64,000 bases of DNA from Desulfobacter hydrogenophilus (GTDB lineage: Bacteria > Desulfobacterota > Desulfobacteria > Desulfobacterales > Desulfobacteraceae), in assembly GCF_004319545.1 (NCBI RefSeq), contig NZ_CP036313.1:1189501-1253500 (forward strand), read 5' to 3'. The notes beneath the pieces were generated by a model that made no database searches, had not been told where the DNA came from, and saw nothing but the letters and a program-made list of their open reading frames with translations. Below, piece after piece: positions 48,791 to 58,103 of this stretch. How positions within the stretch are numbered: the first letter of the stretch is position 1; every line of letters starts with the position of its first letter. The translations under genes were made by a program, and so were the position numbers.

Positions 48791-49532
48791 GAAAAACTCA
48801 AAAGCCCATGTCATCCTTTTTGCCCTTGTCTTGTCCGTGGTGTGCAGCCTTTTGATTACAGCTGCGGCAACGGGGCTTAGGGCTCGGCAGCAGGATAACA
48901 TGGCACTGGACAAAAAAGTGAACCTGTTGCGGGCCGCAGGCCTTGTGGATGAGGGACAAAATCCTGGGAAAGAGACCATTAACACCCTTTATGAGCAACG
49001 TATTGAAGAGGCTGTAGTGGACCGCCAAGGCAAAATCATTGAAACAGAAAACGCTGACGGCATGCATCTGTATTTTGTCCATGCAAAGGACGCCCGGGAT
49101 GGTCATGATTCCAATGACATTTCCGGCTATATCGTGCCCATCAATACCCGGGGGTTGTGGGGAAAAATCCATGGGTACCTGGCCTTTAAAAATGACGGGC
49201 AGACCGTATCGGGATTTTCCGTGTTCAGCCACTCTGAAACCCCGGGCCTTGGCGGGGAGATTGAAAGTGCCTGGTTTCAGAAAAATTTTAAGGGCAAAAA
49301 GATCTTCAATTCCCAGGATAAGTTTGTCTCCATAGGCATTGCCAAGGGAAAGGCCGGAGATCTGCCCAAAGAGGAACAGGAAAATTATGTGGACGGTATC
49401 TCCGGGGCCACCCTGACGGGCAGGTATCTGTCCGAAGGCATTAAAAATACCCTGATGAAATACGAGGGGGTATCGGTGACCTTCCGGCAGAGACAATTAA
49501 AAGCAAAAGATGGAAACCCATCCCATGACTAA
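48783..49532 (+). CDS. nqrC: Na+-NQR subunit C
   Basis: 249 residues from ATG at 48783; an upstream start inside nqrB is not needed. One N-terminal transmembrane helix (VILFALVLSVVCSLLITAAA), then a periplasmic FMN-binding domain with ETPGLGGEIESAWF and the FMN attachment motif DGISGATLTGRY (Thr). Part of the electron path across the membrane in the complex. Confidence 0.94.
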   Translation: MFEKNSKAHVILFALVLSVVCSLLITAAATGLRARQQDNMALDKKVNLLRAAGLVDEGQNPGKETINTLYEQRIEEAVVDRQGKIIETENADGMHLYFVHAKDARDGHDSNDISGYIVPINTRGLWGKIHGYLAFKNDGQTVSGFSVFSHSETPGLGGEIESAWFQKNFKGKKIFNSQDKFVSIGIAKGKAGDLPKEEQENYVDGISGATLTGRYLSEGIKNTLMKYEGVSVTFRQRQLKAKDGNPSHD

Positions 49533-49551
49533 AATCCGCAAAAGGTGAACC

Positions 49552-50187
49552 ATGAAGCTTAAATCAAAAAGTGAATACCAAGACATTCTGATCAAGGGCA
49601 TGTGGACCCAGAACCCTGTGGCCTACCAGGTGTTAGGGATCTGCTCGGCCCTGGCCGTGACCGTGAAGATGTCCACGGCTATTGTCATGGCCCTAGCTCT
49701 GACCGCGGTAACGGCCTGTTCATCCATGATCATCTCATCCATGAGAAAGATCATTCCTTCCAACATCAGGATTATTGTGGAACTGGCCATTATCTCCACC
49801 CTGGTGATTGTTACCGACCAGGTCCTTAAAGCCTATTTTTATGACATCTCAAAGCAGCTCTCCATTTTTGTGGGGCTGATCATCACCAACTGTATTGTTC
49901 TAGGCCGTGCCGAAGCCTTTGCCCTGGCCAACGATCCCATTGATTCTCTTGTGGACGGCATTGCCAACGGCCTGGGCTATGGTCTGATCCTTGTGGTGGT
50001 GGCCTTTATCCGGGAGCTTCTGGGGTCTGGAACCTTTTTCGGTTTCCAGATAGTGCCCGGGTTTTTATATGATTTTGGGTTCCAGAACATGGGGCTGATG
50101 GTATTGGCCCCGGGTGCCTTTTTTGTCATCGGCCTTTTGGTGTGGTTGAAAAATTCTTTGCCCGGCATTTCAAGCCAAAAAAAATAA
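49552..50187 (+). CDS. nqrD: Na+-NQR subunit D
   Basis: 211 residues with six hydrophobic segments. Blocks [38 protein letters not shown] and [19 protein letters not shown] are diagnostic of NqrD/RnfE. Conserved Cys in GICSALAVT and TNCIVLGR are those that hold the intramembrane Fe-S centre with NqrE. Order and spacing are as in other nqr operons. Confidence 0.94.
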   Translation: MKLKSKSEYQDILIKGMWTQNPVAYQVLGICSALAVTVKMSTAIVMALALTAVTACSSMIISSMRKIIPSNIRIIVELAIISTLVIVTDQVLKAYFYDISKQLSIFVGLIITNCIVLGRAEAFALANDPIDSLVDGIANGLGYGLILVVVAFIRELLGSGTFFGFQIVPGFLYDFGFQNMGLMVLAPGAFFVIGLLVWLKNSLPGISSQKK

Positions 50188-50214
50188 CCCCCAAAATTGG
50201 GGTGAGGAGCATTC

Positions 50215-50823
50215 ATGGGTGATTTGTTTAGTCTGTTTATCAATTCCGTCTTTATCGGTAACATCCTTCTGGCCTATTTCCTTGGGATGTGTTCCTTTAT
50301 TGCCGTTTCCAAAAATGTGGATACTGCAGCAGGCTTAGGGTTTGCCGTTATTTTTGTGCTTTCTGTTACAAGTCCGGTCAACTGGTTGATTTATCACGGG
50401 CTTCTTGCCCCGGGCGCTTTGTCTTGGCTTGGACTTCCTGATCTTGACCTAAGCTTTTTAAAATTCATTACCTTTGTTGCCGTAATTGCCGCCATTACCC
50501 AGGCTGTGGAGATGGTCATTGACCGGTATTCGCCCGGGCTTTATGCCACGCTGGGCGTATTCTTGCCCCTGATTGCTGTAAACTGCGCCATTCTAGGCAC
50601 CAGTCTTTTTATGGTGGAGCGTAATTATACGTTCATAGAGTCCATTGTCTTTGGCGCAGGTTCCGGCACCGGCTGGATGCTGGCCATTGTCACCATGGCC
50701 GCCATCCGTAAAAAAGCCCGGTATTCGGATGTGCCCACAGGGCTGCAGGGATTTGGGTTTACCATGATCATTGCCGGACTTATGGCCATGACGTTCATGA
50801 TGTTTTCAGGCATCACTTTATAA
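50215..50823 (+). CDS. nqrE: Na+-NQR subunit E
   Basis: 202 residues with six transmembrane segments. Diagnostic sequences are [22 protein letters not shown] and [21 protein letters not shown], the latter with the Cys of the shared intramembrane cluster. NqrE and the homologous NqrD form inverted halves. Preceded by GGGGTGAGGAG. Followed by a palindromic repeat before nqrF. Confidence 0.94.
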   Translation: MGDLFSLFINSVFIGNILLAYFLGMCSFIAVSKNVDTAAGLGFAVIFVLSVTSPVNWLIYHGLLAPGALSWLGLPDLDLSFLKFITFVAVIAAITQAVEMVIDRYSPGLYATLGVFLPLIAVNCAILGTSLFMVERNYTFIESIVFGAGSGTGWMLAIVTMAAIRKKARYSDVPTGLQGFGFTMIIAGLMAMTFMMFSGITL

Positions 50824-50826
50824 ATA

Positions 50827-50880
50827 GTGCTTGAATGAAAAATCACCCACCTGTATCTGGGCAACTTTTCATCCAAGCAC
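50827..50880 (-). repeat. Palindromic repeat family 3, short copy
   Basis: 54-bp hairpin whose ends are GTGCTTGAATGAAAAATCAC and the complement of GTGCTTGGATGAAAAGTTGC. It matches the two ends of the element at 16582-16704 with the middle removed. It lies between nqrE and nqrF inside the operon and may tune downstream expression. Confidence 0.75.
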
Positions 50881-50917
50881 CGAGTCCCGTCCAGGCACGA
50901 TTTAAGGAGGCTTTGAA

Positions 50918-52129
50918 TTGATCTATATTATCAGCATTGTGGTGTTTACCATTGTTATCGGAATTCTGGTTGCGGTGCTTCTGTTTGTGGAAGCAAAAGT
51001 TACCACCCGGGGAGAACATGTGGTGACCATCAACGGCAAGGCCGACGAGGCCTTAAAAATTTCGGGCAATCCCACGCTTTTGTCTGCCCTGTCGGGTAAA
51101 GATATTTTTCTGCCCTCGGCCTGCGGCGGGTCCGGGTCCTGCGGGATGTGTCGCTGCAAAGTGCTTGAGGGCGGCGGCAGCGTGCTGCCCACGGAACTGG
51201 CGCATTTAAGCCGGAAGGAGAAGGCTGAAGGGGTTCGGCTCTCCTGCCAGCTCAAAGTCAAGGAAGATCTTTCCATTGAGTTGCCTGAATCCATTTTTGG
51301 CATCAAAAAGGTGGATGCCGAAGTGATATCCAATAAAAATGTGGCCACGTTTATCAAAGAGCTTGTGCTGCGTCCCTCCGAACCCTTTGATTTCGAGGCC
51401 GGCGCCTATATTCAAATTGACGTGCCTGAATATGAAATCGATTTTAAAAATTTTCATATCGCAAGCAAGTATGTCAGTGAATGGAAAAAATATAATCTTT
51501 TAGACCTGACGTCCAAGGGTATAAAACCGGGATTCAGGGCCTATTCCCTGGCCAATCCGCCCCATGACAAAGAGATTCTCATGCTCAACGTACGTATTGC
51601 AACGCCGCCGCCGGGCACCGAAGGCATTCCCCCTGGATTTGGTTCTTCCTATGTGTTCGGGCTTAAACCCGGCGACCGGGTGATGGTGTCAGGCCCTTAC
51701 GGGGACTTCATGGCAAGAGATACGGATCGGGAAATGTGCTTTATCGGCGGTGGCGCCGGCATGGCGCCTTTACGCTCCCATATTCTGCACCAGCTGAACG
51801 GTATCAACTCCGGCCGAAAGATCTCCTTCTGGTACGGAGCCAGATCCAAAAAAGAGATGTTTTACGACGAAAATTTTAAAGAACTGGTGGAAAAATTTCC
51901 TAATTTCTCCTACCATGTCGCCTTGTCCGACCCCGAAGCGGAGGACAACTGGACCGGGCGGACCGGGTTTATAAACACTTATCTTGTGGATGAATACCTA
52001 AGTACCCACGAAGATCCGGCTGAAATTGAGTATTACCTGTGCGGACCGCCGCCCATGATTGATTCCGTTATTAACAGCCTTTATGAGATGGGTGTGGAAG
52101 ATGATATGATATTTTATGACAAGTTTTAA
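50918..52129 (+). CDS. nqrF: Na+-NQR subunit F (NADH-oxidising, 2Fe-2S/FAD)
   Basis: 403 residues from a TTG with AAGGAGG at 8 nt. An N-terminal membrane helix (IYIISIVVFTIVIGILVAVLL) is followed by a [2Fe-2S] domain with CGGSGSCGMCRCKV and a later Cys, then an FAD/NADH reductase module with RAYSLANPP, GGGAGMAPLRSHI and a closing FYDKF. It takes electrons from NADH. It completes the nqr operon; pyrD starts 9 bp after its stop. Confidence 0.94.
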   Translation: MIYIISIVVFTIVIGILVAVLLFVEAKVTTRGEHVVTINGKADEALKISGNPTLLSALSGKDIFLPSACGGSGSCGMCRCKVLEGGGSVLPTELAHLSRKEKAEGVRLSCQLKVKEDLSIELPESIFGIKKVDAEVISNKNVATFIKELVLRPSEPFDFEAGAYIQIDVPEYEIDFKNFHIASKYVSEWKKYNLLDLTSKGIKPGFRAYSLANPPHDKEILMLNVRIATPPPGTEGIPPGFGSSYVFGLKPGDRVMVSGPYGDFMARDTDREMCFIGGGAGMAPLRSHILHQLNGINSGRKISFWYGARSKKEMFYDENFKELVEKFPNFSYHVALSDPEAEDNWTGRTGFINTYLVDEYLSTHEDPAEIEYYLCGPPPMIDSVINSLYEMGVEDDMIFYDKF

Positions 52130-52138
52130 AGGATATTG

Positions 52139-53047
52139 ATGCAAATCAATTTTTTAGGAAAAAACCTTCACACGCCTCTGGTGCTTGCATCGGGCGTGCT
52201 CGGCAACAATAAAGCTATTCTGGAGCGGGTTTGGGAAAACGGATGCGGGCTTCCCACCATGAAGTCCATTGGGCCGGCCCCCCGGGAGGGCCATAAAAAT
52301 CCAACGGTCATTGACCTTGGCAACGGTCTGATTAATGCTGTGGGACTGCCCTCCCCGGGCTACCTGAATATGGAAGAGGAGTGGCAGGAACTGTCAGACC
52401 GGGTCTTTCCCATAACTGCCAGCATCTACGGCGGGTCTGTGGAAGAGTTTGTCCAAGTGGCGGCGTTTGTTTCGGCCAAGGGACCGGACTTTATTGAATT
52501 GAATATCTCCTGTCCCAATTCAGATCAGCACGGCATGGTTTTCGGCGTGAATGCCCAGTCTTCCCATGATGTTGTGGCTGCGGTTAAAAAAGTGATTCAT
52601 GTACCCTTGATTGCCAAGCTGACACCGGCGGCTCCGGATATTGCAACCATTGCAAAGGCATGTGAGGATGCCGGTGCCGATGCCATCTGCGCCATTAATA
52701 CCGCAGGGCCGGGCATGGTTATTGACATTGAGTCCCGGTCTCCTGTGCTGGCCTTTAAAAAGGGCGGGCTTTCCGGTCCCATGATCAAACCCATTGCCGT
52801 GCGCTGTGTATACGATATTTTTCGGTCCGTCTCCATTCCCATCATTGGTCTGGGCGGCATCAGCACGGGAAAAGACGCCATAGAGATCATCATGGCAGGG
52901 GCGACACTGGTGGGAATCGGCACGGCCGTGCGGTACCGGGGTATCACCGTGTTTGATAAAGTAAATAAGGAAATCAGCGATTGGCTGGCAGTCCACGACA
53001 CAAGCATGGAAGAGATCCGGGGCGCAGCCCACAGGGAGGCCCTATGA
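52139..53047 (+). CDS. pyrD: Dihydroorotate dehydrogenase catalytic subunit (class 1B)
   Basis: 302 residues from the ATG at 52139 (AAAGGA upstream). FMN barrel features are LASGVLGNN, NAVGLPSPGY, the active-site Cys in LNISCPNSDQHG, and GLGGISTGKDAIEIIMAGATLVGIGTA. It oxidises dihydroorotate to orotate, with electrons passing to PyrK. It directly follows nqrF and overlaps pyrK, so pyrimidine synthesis is tied to the NQR transcript. Confidence 0.94.
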   Translation: MQINFLGKNLHTPLVLASGVLGNNKAILERVWENGCGLPTMKSIGPAPREGHKNPTVIDLGNGLINAVGLPSPGYLNMEEEWQELSDRVFPITASIYGGSVEEFVQVAAFVSAKGPDFIELNISCPNSDQHGMVFGVNAQSSHDVVAAVKKVIHVPLIAKLTPAAPDIATIAKACEDAGADAICAINTAGPGMVIDIESRSPVLAFKKGGLSGPMIKPIAVRCVYDIFRSVSIPIIGLGGISTGKDAIEIIMAGATLVGIGTAVRYRGITVFDKVNKEISDWLAVHDTSMEEIRGAAHREAL

Positions 53048-53880
53048 TTACACAGCTGATGCCCGCCATGGTCAAGGTGGCGGACAAGGACGTTCACAGC
53101 CCTGAGTTTGCCACCCTGTATGTCAACCAGCACATCGACTTTAAACCAGGCCAGTTTGTCATGGTGTGGATTCCCGGCGTGGATGAAAAACCTTATACCA
53201 TTTCCCATCACAGTCCGGAACGCTTTGGTATTACCGTGGAGGCCAAGGGCCTTTTTTCTAGAAAAGCCGTATCCCTTGGGCCTGGTGATAAAATCGGTAT
53301 CCGCGGGCCCTTTGGCAATGGGTTTAATATGGGAATCGGTCACAAACGGGTTGCCGTTGTGGCCGGCGGCTGCGGTATGGCGCCCCTTGCTCCCCTTGTG
53401 GAGACCTTTCAGACCGATAAGGGGCCTGAAGTTTTTCTAATCCAGGGGGCCCGGTCCAAATCTTTTCTGCTTTATCCGGACCGGTTTGCGGCAAAAGCCG
53501 AAATCTGTACCGATGACGGATCAAAGGGATATAAAGGGTTTGTGACGGATATCCTAGTACAAAAAATAAAAGATTTATCGGCAATTTCCACCCCTGCTTT
53601 TGATATGGTCTATGCCTGCGGCCCGGAGATCATGATGGCAAAGGTGTTTGATATCTGTGAAGTCCATAGCATCCCCTGCCAGGTTTCCCTGGAACGGTAC
53701 ATGAGATGCGGATTCGGGGTGTGCGGAGCCTGTGTCTGTGGTCACGCCGTGGTGTGTAAAGACGGGCCGGTATTTGGATCAAAGATGTTAAGAACCATGG
53801 CTGATTTTAATACCCGGGCACTGTTGAAAACCGGACAGCCGGTACCGTTAAATGAGTATGCCACCTGGCGCTGCCAGTGA
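53044..53880 (+). CDS. pyrK: Dihydroorotate dehydrogenase electron transfer subunit PyrK
   Basis: 278 residues from the ATG that overlaps the pyrD stop (ATGA). FAD motif KPYTISHHS, NAD-domain GGCGMAPLAPLVE and the C-terminal [2Fe-2S] motif CGFGVCGACVCG...VVCKDGPVF. It accepts electrons from PyrD through FAD and 2Fe-2S and passes them to NAD+. The second half, with LERYMRCGFGVCGAC, distinguishes it from plain ferredoxin reductases. Confidence 0.92.
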   Translation: MITQLMPAMVKVADKDVHSPEFATLYVNQHIDFKPGQFVMVWIPGVDEKPYTISHHSPERFGITVEAKGLFSRKAVSLGPGDKIGIRGPFGNGFNMGIGHKRVAVVAGGCGMAPLAPLVETFQTDKGPEVFLIQGARSKSFLLYPDRFAAKAEICTDDGSKGYKGFVTDILVQKIKDLSAISTPAFDMVYACGPEIMMAKVFDICEVHSIPCQVSLERYMRCGFGVCGACVCGHAVVCKDGPVFGSKMLRTMADFNTRALLKTGQPVPLNEYATWRCQ

Positions 53881-53895
53881 AAAGAAGGAAAAAAG

Positions 53896-54567
53896 ATGAA
53901 TTATAAAGAGGAATTTATTGAATTTCTGGTAACGTGCAACGCCTTGAAGTTTGGTGAGTTTGAACTGAAAAGCGGCCGAATTGCCCCCTATTTTATCAAC
54001 ACCGGCATGTTTGACACCGGATCAAAGATTCAAAAACTTGGCACCTATTATGCTAAGGCCATTGACGCCCATTTCAAAGGAAAATTTCACGGGATTTACG
54101 GACCTGCCTACAAGGGTATTCCTTTGTGCATCACAGCAGCCTGTGCCCTGGCCGACATGGGCATCGACAAAGGGTATGTGTTCAACCGCAAGGAAGCTAA
54201 AACCTATGCCGACAAAAGCGCCGTGGTGGGCATGCCGTTGACCCCAGACACCCGGCTGATCCTGGTGGATGACGTCATTACCTCGGGCAAGGCCATCCGG
54301 GAATCCCTGGAAGTTCTAAAAGGATGCGGCAATCCCCAGGTTTGCGGTATTATTATCAGCGTAAACCGCCAGGAAAAGGGAAAAACAGACAAAAATGCTC
54401 TGGAAGAGGTGGCAGAGACCCTTGGTATTCCCATTTTCGCCATTGTCACCATAAGGGAGATCATTGATTTTCTGCACAACCGGGACATAGCGGGCAAAAT
54501 TGTTCTGGATGACCAGATGAAAGCAAAAATAGAGACATATCTGGAAGCCTATGGCGCAGGCAGTTGA
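53896..54567 (+). CDS. pyrE: Orotate phosphoribosyltransferase
   Basis: 223 residues with AAGAAGGA before the ATG. The PRPP motif is LILVDDVITSGKAIRES and the family start LKFGEFELKSGRIAPYFINTG is clear. It makes OMP from orotate and PRPP, the step after PyrDK, and closes the nqr-pyr gene row. The following 600 bp contain only a decayed gene. Confidence 0.95.
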   Translation: MNYKEEFIEFLVTCNALKFGEFELKSGRIAPYFINTGMFDTGSKIQKLGTYYAKAIDAHFKGKFHGIYGPAYKGIPLCITAACALADMGIDKGYVFNRKEAKTYADKSAVVGMPLTPDTRLILVDDVITSGKAIRESLEVLKGCGNPQVCGIIISVNRQEKGKTDKNALEEVAETLGIPIFAIVTIREIIDFLHNRDIAGKIVLDDQMKAKIETYLEAYGAGS

Positions 54568-54574
54568 AATTATT

Positions 54575-55090
54575 TTATGCTGGCAGCATCCATCTTTTTG
54601 AAGTGGAACAGTCCCCGGTTAAAATCAGCAATGATTTTTTGATTTTCTTTTATTTGTTTTGATAAAAGCAGATAAAAACTTTGCTGGATCAAAGGTTTCG
54701 GGTGGTGAGTGAACAAGGCTGCGATTTTTTTGGAAAGCTTTCTCTTATGGTGTCATATCCGTTTTCTAAAATAACAGTGGAATAATCAATCTCACCTGAA
54801 ACCAGTTTTTTAAAATTGGCATTTTTATTTTTTGCTGTCCGTGACAAAAGTTGGCCTGAAAAAACTGCGGCATCAAAAAAAATCCTCATAAAGGAGCCTT
54901 TCAACGAAAGGCTACCCTGTACCGACCCAGATCGTCAAGTTGATTCCAGTCATTTTTTTGATTTCACATGAAAAAAATAATTCTGCAACGTTTGGGACAT
55001 CCGTCCCTTGGACATTCACCATCAATCCGTCCGGCATTGAACTCCGAAAGGGAGCGTTTCAATGGATACAGGTTGTAGCAAAAATATAAA
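54575..55090 (-). pseudogene. Decayed extracellular solute-binding protein (SBP_bac_3-like)
   Basis: On the minus strand, family pieces appear in order in different frames: YPLKRSLSEFNAGRIDGECP (about 55075-55015), LDDLGRYRVAF (about 54945), an intact stretch KLVSGEIDYSTVILENGYDT, and KPLIQQSFYLLLSKQIKENQ ending at TAA (54575). A frameshift in an A-run near 54722 separates the last two, and stops occur between the first two. No signal peptide remains. It once bound an amino acid or similar solute outside the cell. Confidence 0.65.
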
Positions 55091-55200
55091 ACCCAGTCTG
55101 GAAAAGGCTTCCTTAGTATTAAAACTGCCTTTTTGATTGCCATTGCTTTATCGAGAACCTTTTAGACCCTTCGCTTCACAAATTAAAGGGTCGGGATATC

Positions 55201-55968
55201 TCACAATGCCCGGCTGATTATTTTAAGACCATCCAGGGTCAAAGCCAAGTCCACAGATTCAATGGCATTGGATACTTCGGCAATGAGCGGGGCAAGCCCG
55301 CCCGTTGCAATGATCATGGGCGTGGTTTTCATCTCCTGTTTCATCCGGTCCACCATACCGTCTACCATGGCTGCGTTACCGAAAATGATACCGGACTTGA
55401 TGCTTTCAATGGTGTCATCACCGATTACTTTTTCCGGTGCCTTGAAAATTTCCACTCGGGGCAGGCGGGAGGTCCTTTGGAACAAGGCTTCGGCTGAGAT
55501 TCCAACGCCGGGGCAGATGGCACCGCCAAGGTATTCTCCTTTTTCCGAGATGGCGTCAAAGGTGGTCGCTGTGCCGAAATCAATGATGATCAGCGCCTTT
55601 TTATATTTTTCATAGGCTGCCACGGCATTGACAATGCGGTCTGCGCCGACCTCGTTGGGATTGGAATAGAGAATGGGCATCAGCTTTTTTACGGATTCCG
55701 AATTGATCCATAATGGCGTAATACCCAGATAGCGTTCGCAGAAAGCGTTTAATATCCTCACGGACGACGGCACCACTGAGGATATGACGATTTTTGTGAT
55801 GTCGGTGAGCTGGATGCATTTGTCGGCAAACAGGGCCCGGGCCAGGATATTGAATTCATCGGCCGTGGTCTCTCTGATGGTTCTGATACGCCAGTCCTGC
55901 GCCAAGGTTTCGTTTTCATAAACACCAATCACGGTATTTGTATTACCCACATCAATTACCAGCAGCAT
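55201..55968 (-). CDS. coaX: Type III pantothenate kinase CoaX
   Basis: 255 residues. The ASKHA fold shows MLLVIDVGNTNTVIGVYEN (phosphate 1), ADRIVNAVAAYEKY and IIDFGTATTFDAIS, then GGAICPGVGISAEALF and IATGGLAPLIAE. It phosphorylates pantothenate in CoA synthesis and is the type insensitive to CoA feedback. It lies downstream of the ybbR gene on the same strand. Confidence 0.95.
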   Translation of the reverse strand: MLLVIDVGNTNTVIGVYENETLAQDWRIRTIRETTADEFNILARALFADKCIQLTDITKIVISSVVPSSVRILNAFCERYLGITPLWINSESVKKLMPILYSNPNEVGADRIVNAVAAYEKYKKALIIIDFGTATTFDAISEKGEYLGGAICPGVGISAEALFQRTSRLPRVEIFKAPEKVIGDDTIESIKSGIIFGNAAMVDGMVDRMKQEMKTTPMIIATGGLAPLIAEVSNAIESVDLALTLDGLKIISRAL

Positions 55969-56000
55969 ATTTTCTCCTTTGGAAACCCCAATGTTGGAGT

Positions 56001-56963
56001 TTATTCAATTTTAACGGTAAATACCCGGGGTGAGGCATTGGTCATGACCAGTTCCACGGGGATGTCAATACAGACGTGCCGGGCATATACCCCGGGTTTA
56101 AGCCCTTCAAGATCCATGAACGCATGAATTTTATCCGTTAAGGTCGTGGTGTTCAATTTTTCCTGGGGACCTTTAAGATCAATAGAAATGGTTGACGGTT
56201 CAATGCTGACTTTTTTTCCGGGCCGATTTTGAAGCTCTATTGGAATCTGTTCAATGGTCCGGGTCCCGGTGAGCGGCTGAACCTGAACGGACACCACAAA
56301 TATGGACTGAGCAACCGTGAAAAGCTCTGGCTGTCCAAGATTTAAGGGGACTTCTTTTTTAAAATTTTCATTGGCATTGGTCAGGTCCACGGGTTTGGTG
56401 GCGAGCTGTTTAATCCGGTTGATCAGGGATTTTGCGCCGGTCAGGGCCACGGTGGCAGGTTCGCACACCGGTGAAAGCGCCATGTAGCCCTTGGCCGTTT
56501 CTCCGATATACGGAACCGTTACCTTGAAGACCCGGGTCACTTTTTTTTCCAGGCGGATGCTTAAAGAGGAGGGCGTGATCTTAACAATGGAAGTAGAACG
56601 TCCCAAAGGAATCCGAGTTTTATCCACAGGCAGCAAATAACGGCCCGGTTCAATGGCATCCGCACTGCCTGCCGGGTCAAAGGCCAGGTCCGTATATATG
56701 TCTGCAGGATAGACCAGGCTTTTCTTTGACAGTTTTTCAATGTGTTTGGGCCGACATTTTATCCTGACTGCGATTTTGTCCGTGTGAAAATTGGTCAAAA
56801 TCATATCATCCGGAACATTGGCATAATCCACAGGCAGAAGTAGGTTTGTTTCCCTGGGTTCCTGGTTGCTGGCGGTGAAAATAATAATTGCTATGACCGT
56901 CGCCGCCACAGCCATTGGGGCGGCCAAGCGAAAAAGTGCAGATATCTGTCGGCGCTTAAGCAT
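56001..56963 (-). CDS. ybbR: YbbR-domain (CdaR-like) membrane-anchored protein
   Basis: 320 residues from the ATG at 56963, which overlaps the end of folP by 8 bp. One N-terminal transmembrane helix (about residues 12-34, APMAVAATVIAIIIF) is followed by three or four YbbR-type beta repeats, each with VxVPY/VPV-like strands (NVPDDMILTNFHTD, VTVPYIGETAKGYM, VSVQVQPLTGTRTI, VCIDIPVELVMTNAS). In many bacteria it regulates the diadenylate cyclase CdaA from the adjoining gene, but no cdaA is found here; folP directly precedes it. Confidence 0.85.
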   Translation of the reverse strand: MLKRRQISALFRLAAPMAVAATVIAIIIFTASNQEPRETNLLLPVDYANVPDDMILTNFHTDKIAVRIKCRPKHIEKLSKKSLVYPADIYTDLAFDPAGSADAIEPGRYLLPVDKTRIPLGRSTSIVKITPSSLSIRLEKKVTRVFKVTVPYIGETAKGYMALSPVCEPATVALTGAKSLINRIKQLATKPVDLTNANENFKKEVPLNLGQPELFTVAQSIFVVSVQVQPLTGTRTIEQIPIELQNRPGKKVSIEPSTISIDLKGPQEKLNTTTLTDKIHAFMDLEGLKPGVYARHVCIDIPVELVMTNASPRVFTVKIE

Positions 56964-57828
56964 TCCTGATGGCGTCAATGATGTGTGAGAATGCGCACAC
57001 CGCTTCAACATCATGGACCCGGAGAATGTGTGCGCCGTTCATCAGGGATGCTGCACAGGCAGCCAGGGTGCCGTATCCGGTACCTGCATCTTTTGGGGCA
57101 GCCTTTTTGCCCGTGACATTGCCCAGCACATTCTGGATAAAGGATTTTCTGGACGGACCCATGAGTACTGGATATCCTAAGGCTGTGAGCTGGTGAAGTT
57201 CCTTGATAAGCACAAGGTTGTGCGCAACGGTTTTACCAAACCCTATGCCCGGATCCAGGATAATCTTTTTGGGGGACATGCCTTTTTCAAGCACAAAATT
57301 AACCCGTTCCTGCAGATAGGTGATGATTTCACCCATGAGATCATCATAGCTTGGGTTCACCTGCATGGTTTCCGGTGTGCCTTTCATGTGCATGAGAACG
57401 GCAAGGGCGCCGGTCTCCACGGCCACATTCACCATGTCGGGGTCTTTTTCAAAGGCGGAGATATCATTGATGATGGATCCACCTGCGGCAAGGGCTTCTT
57501 TTGCCACCGTTGCTTTTACCGTATCAATGGAGATGGGAATGTCAATCCGGTCGGCAATCGCCTCAATGACGGGAATGGTCCGGTCAAGCTCCTCTTGTTC
57601 ACTCACCGGTTCGGAAAACGGCCTGGAGGATTCTCCACCGATGTCCAGGATATGGGCGCCTGCCGTCACCATCTCCCGGGCCCGGGTCAGGGCTTTGTCC
57701 AGGCTGGTGTATTTTCCCCCGTCTGAAAAAGAATCCGGTGTGGTGTTTAAAATACCCATGATACAGGCCATTGGACCCAAATCCAGTTTGAAACGGCCAA
57801 ATTCAAGGGTATAGGCTGTGGTGGTCAA
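56956..57828 (-). CDS. folP: Dihydropteroate synthase
   Basis: 290 residues. The start is a TTG at 57828 after a weak GGGA; a start nearer ACIMGILNTTPD is less likely. Family blocks are MGILNTTPDSFSDGGKY, DIGGESSRPFSEPV, ISIDTVKATVAKEAL and LDPGIGFGKTVAHN, with KSFIQNVLG as the sulfonamide-site loop. It condenses pABA with hydroxymethyl-dihydropterin diphosphate for folate synthesis. ftsH lies upstream beyond two repeats. Confidence 0.92.
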   Translation of the reverse strand: MTTTAYTLEFGRFKLDLGPMACIMGILNTTPDSFSDGGKYTSLDKALTRAREMVTAGAHILDIGGESSRPFSEPVSEQEELDRTIPVIEAIADRIDIPISIDTVKATVAKEALAAGGSIINDISAFEKDPDMVNVAVETGALAVLMHMKGTPETMQVNPSYDDLMGEIITYLQERVNFVLEKGMSPKKIILDPGIGFGKTVAHNLVLIKELHQLTALGYPVLMGPSRKSFIQNVLGNVTGKKAAPKDAGTGYGTLAACAASLMNGAHILRVHDVEAVCAFSHIIDAIRNA

Positions 57829-57845
57829 TACAATTTCCCAGGATC

Positions 57846-57918
57846 GTGTTTTAACGCAAAGTCACCATCTGCGGCGTTGCAGAAAACTTTGCATATGGAC
57901 AGCTTTGCGTCCAAACAC
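57846..57918 (-). repeat. Palindromic repeat family 3, diverged copy
   Basis: GTGTTTTAACGCAAAGTCACC at the left (shown as key bases GTGTTTTAACGCAAAG) and GCTTTGCGTCCAAACAC at the right form an inverted pair. The inside TCTGCGGCGTTGCAGAAAA matches the inverted element at 16582-16704. It sits next to the family 2 copy. Confidence 0.6.
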
Positions 57919-57923
57919 AGGTT

Positions 57924-58094
57924 TTAGGCTCGCAATCAAAATAAAACCGTCCATATGACTTTCCTTTTAAGCCGTCTTCCGCGTTGCGTCACTGGACACA
58001 TATATCGAATATGATCCCAGTAACGCGCCTTGAATACGACTTTAAAGCCTAAGTCTCATATATTTGGACGATTTTAATCTGATCCCAAGCCTTA
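57924..58094 (-). repeat. Palindromic repeat family 2, inverted copy
   Basis: Reverse complement of the element at 45323-45488 along its whole length, with small differences. Ends are TTAGGCTCGCAATCAAAAT and ATCTGATCCCAAGCCTTAG. It starts 9 bp after the ftsH stop on the minus strand. Confidence 0.8.
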
Positions 58095-58103
58095 GTTTCG
58101 ACG

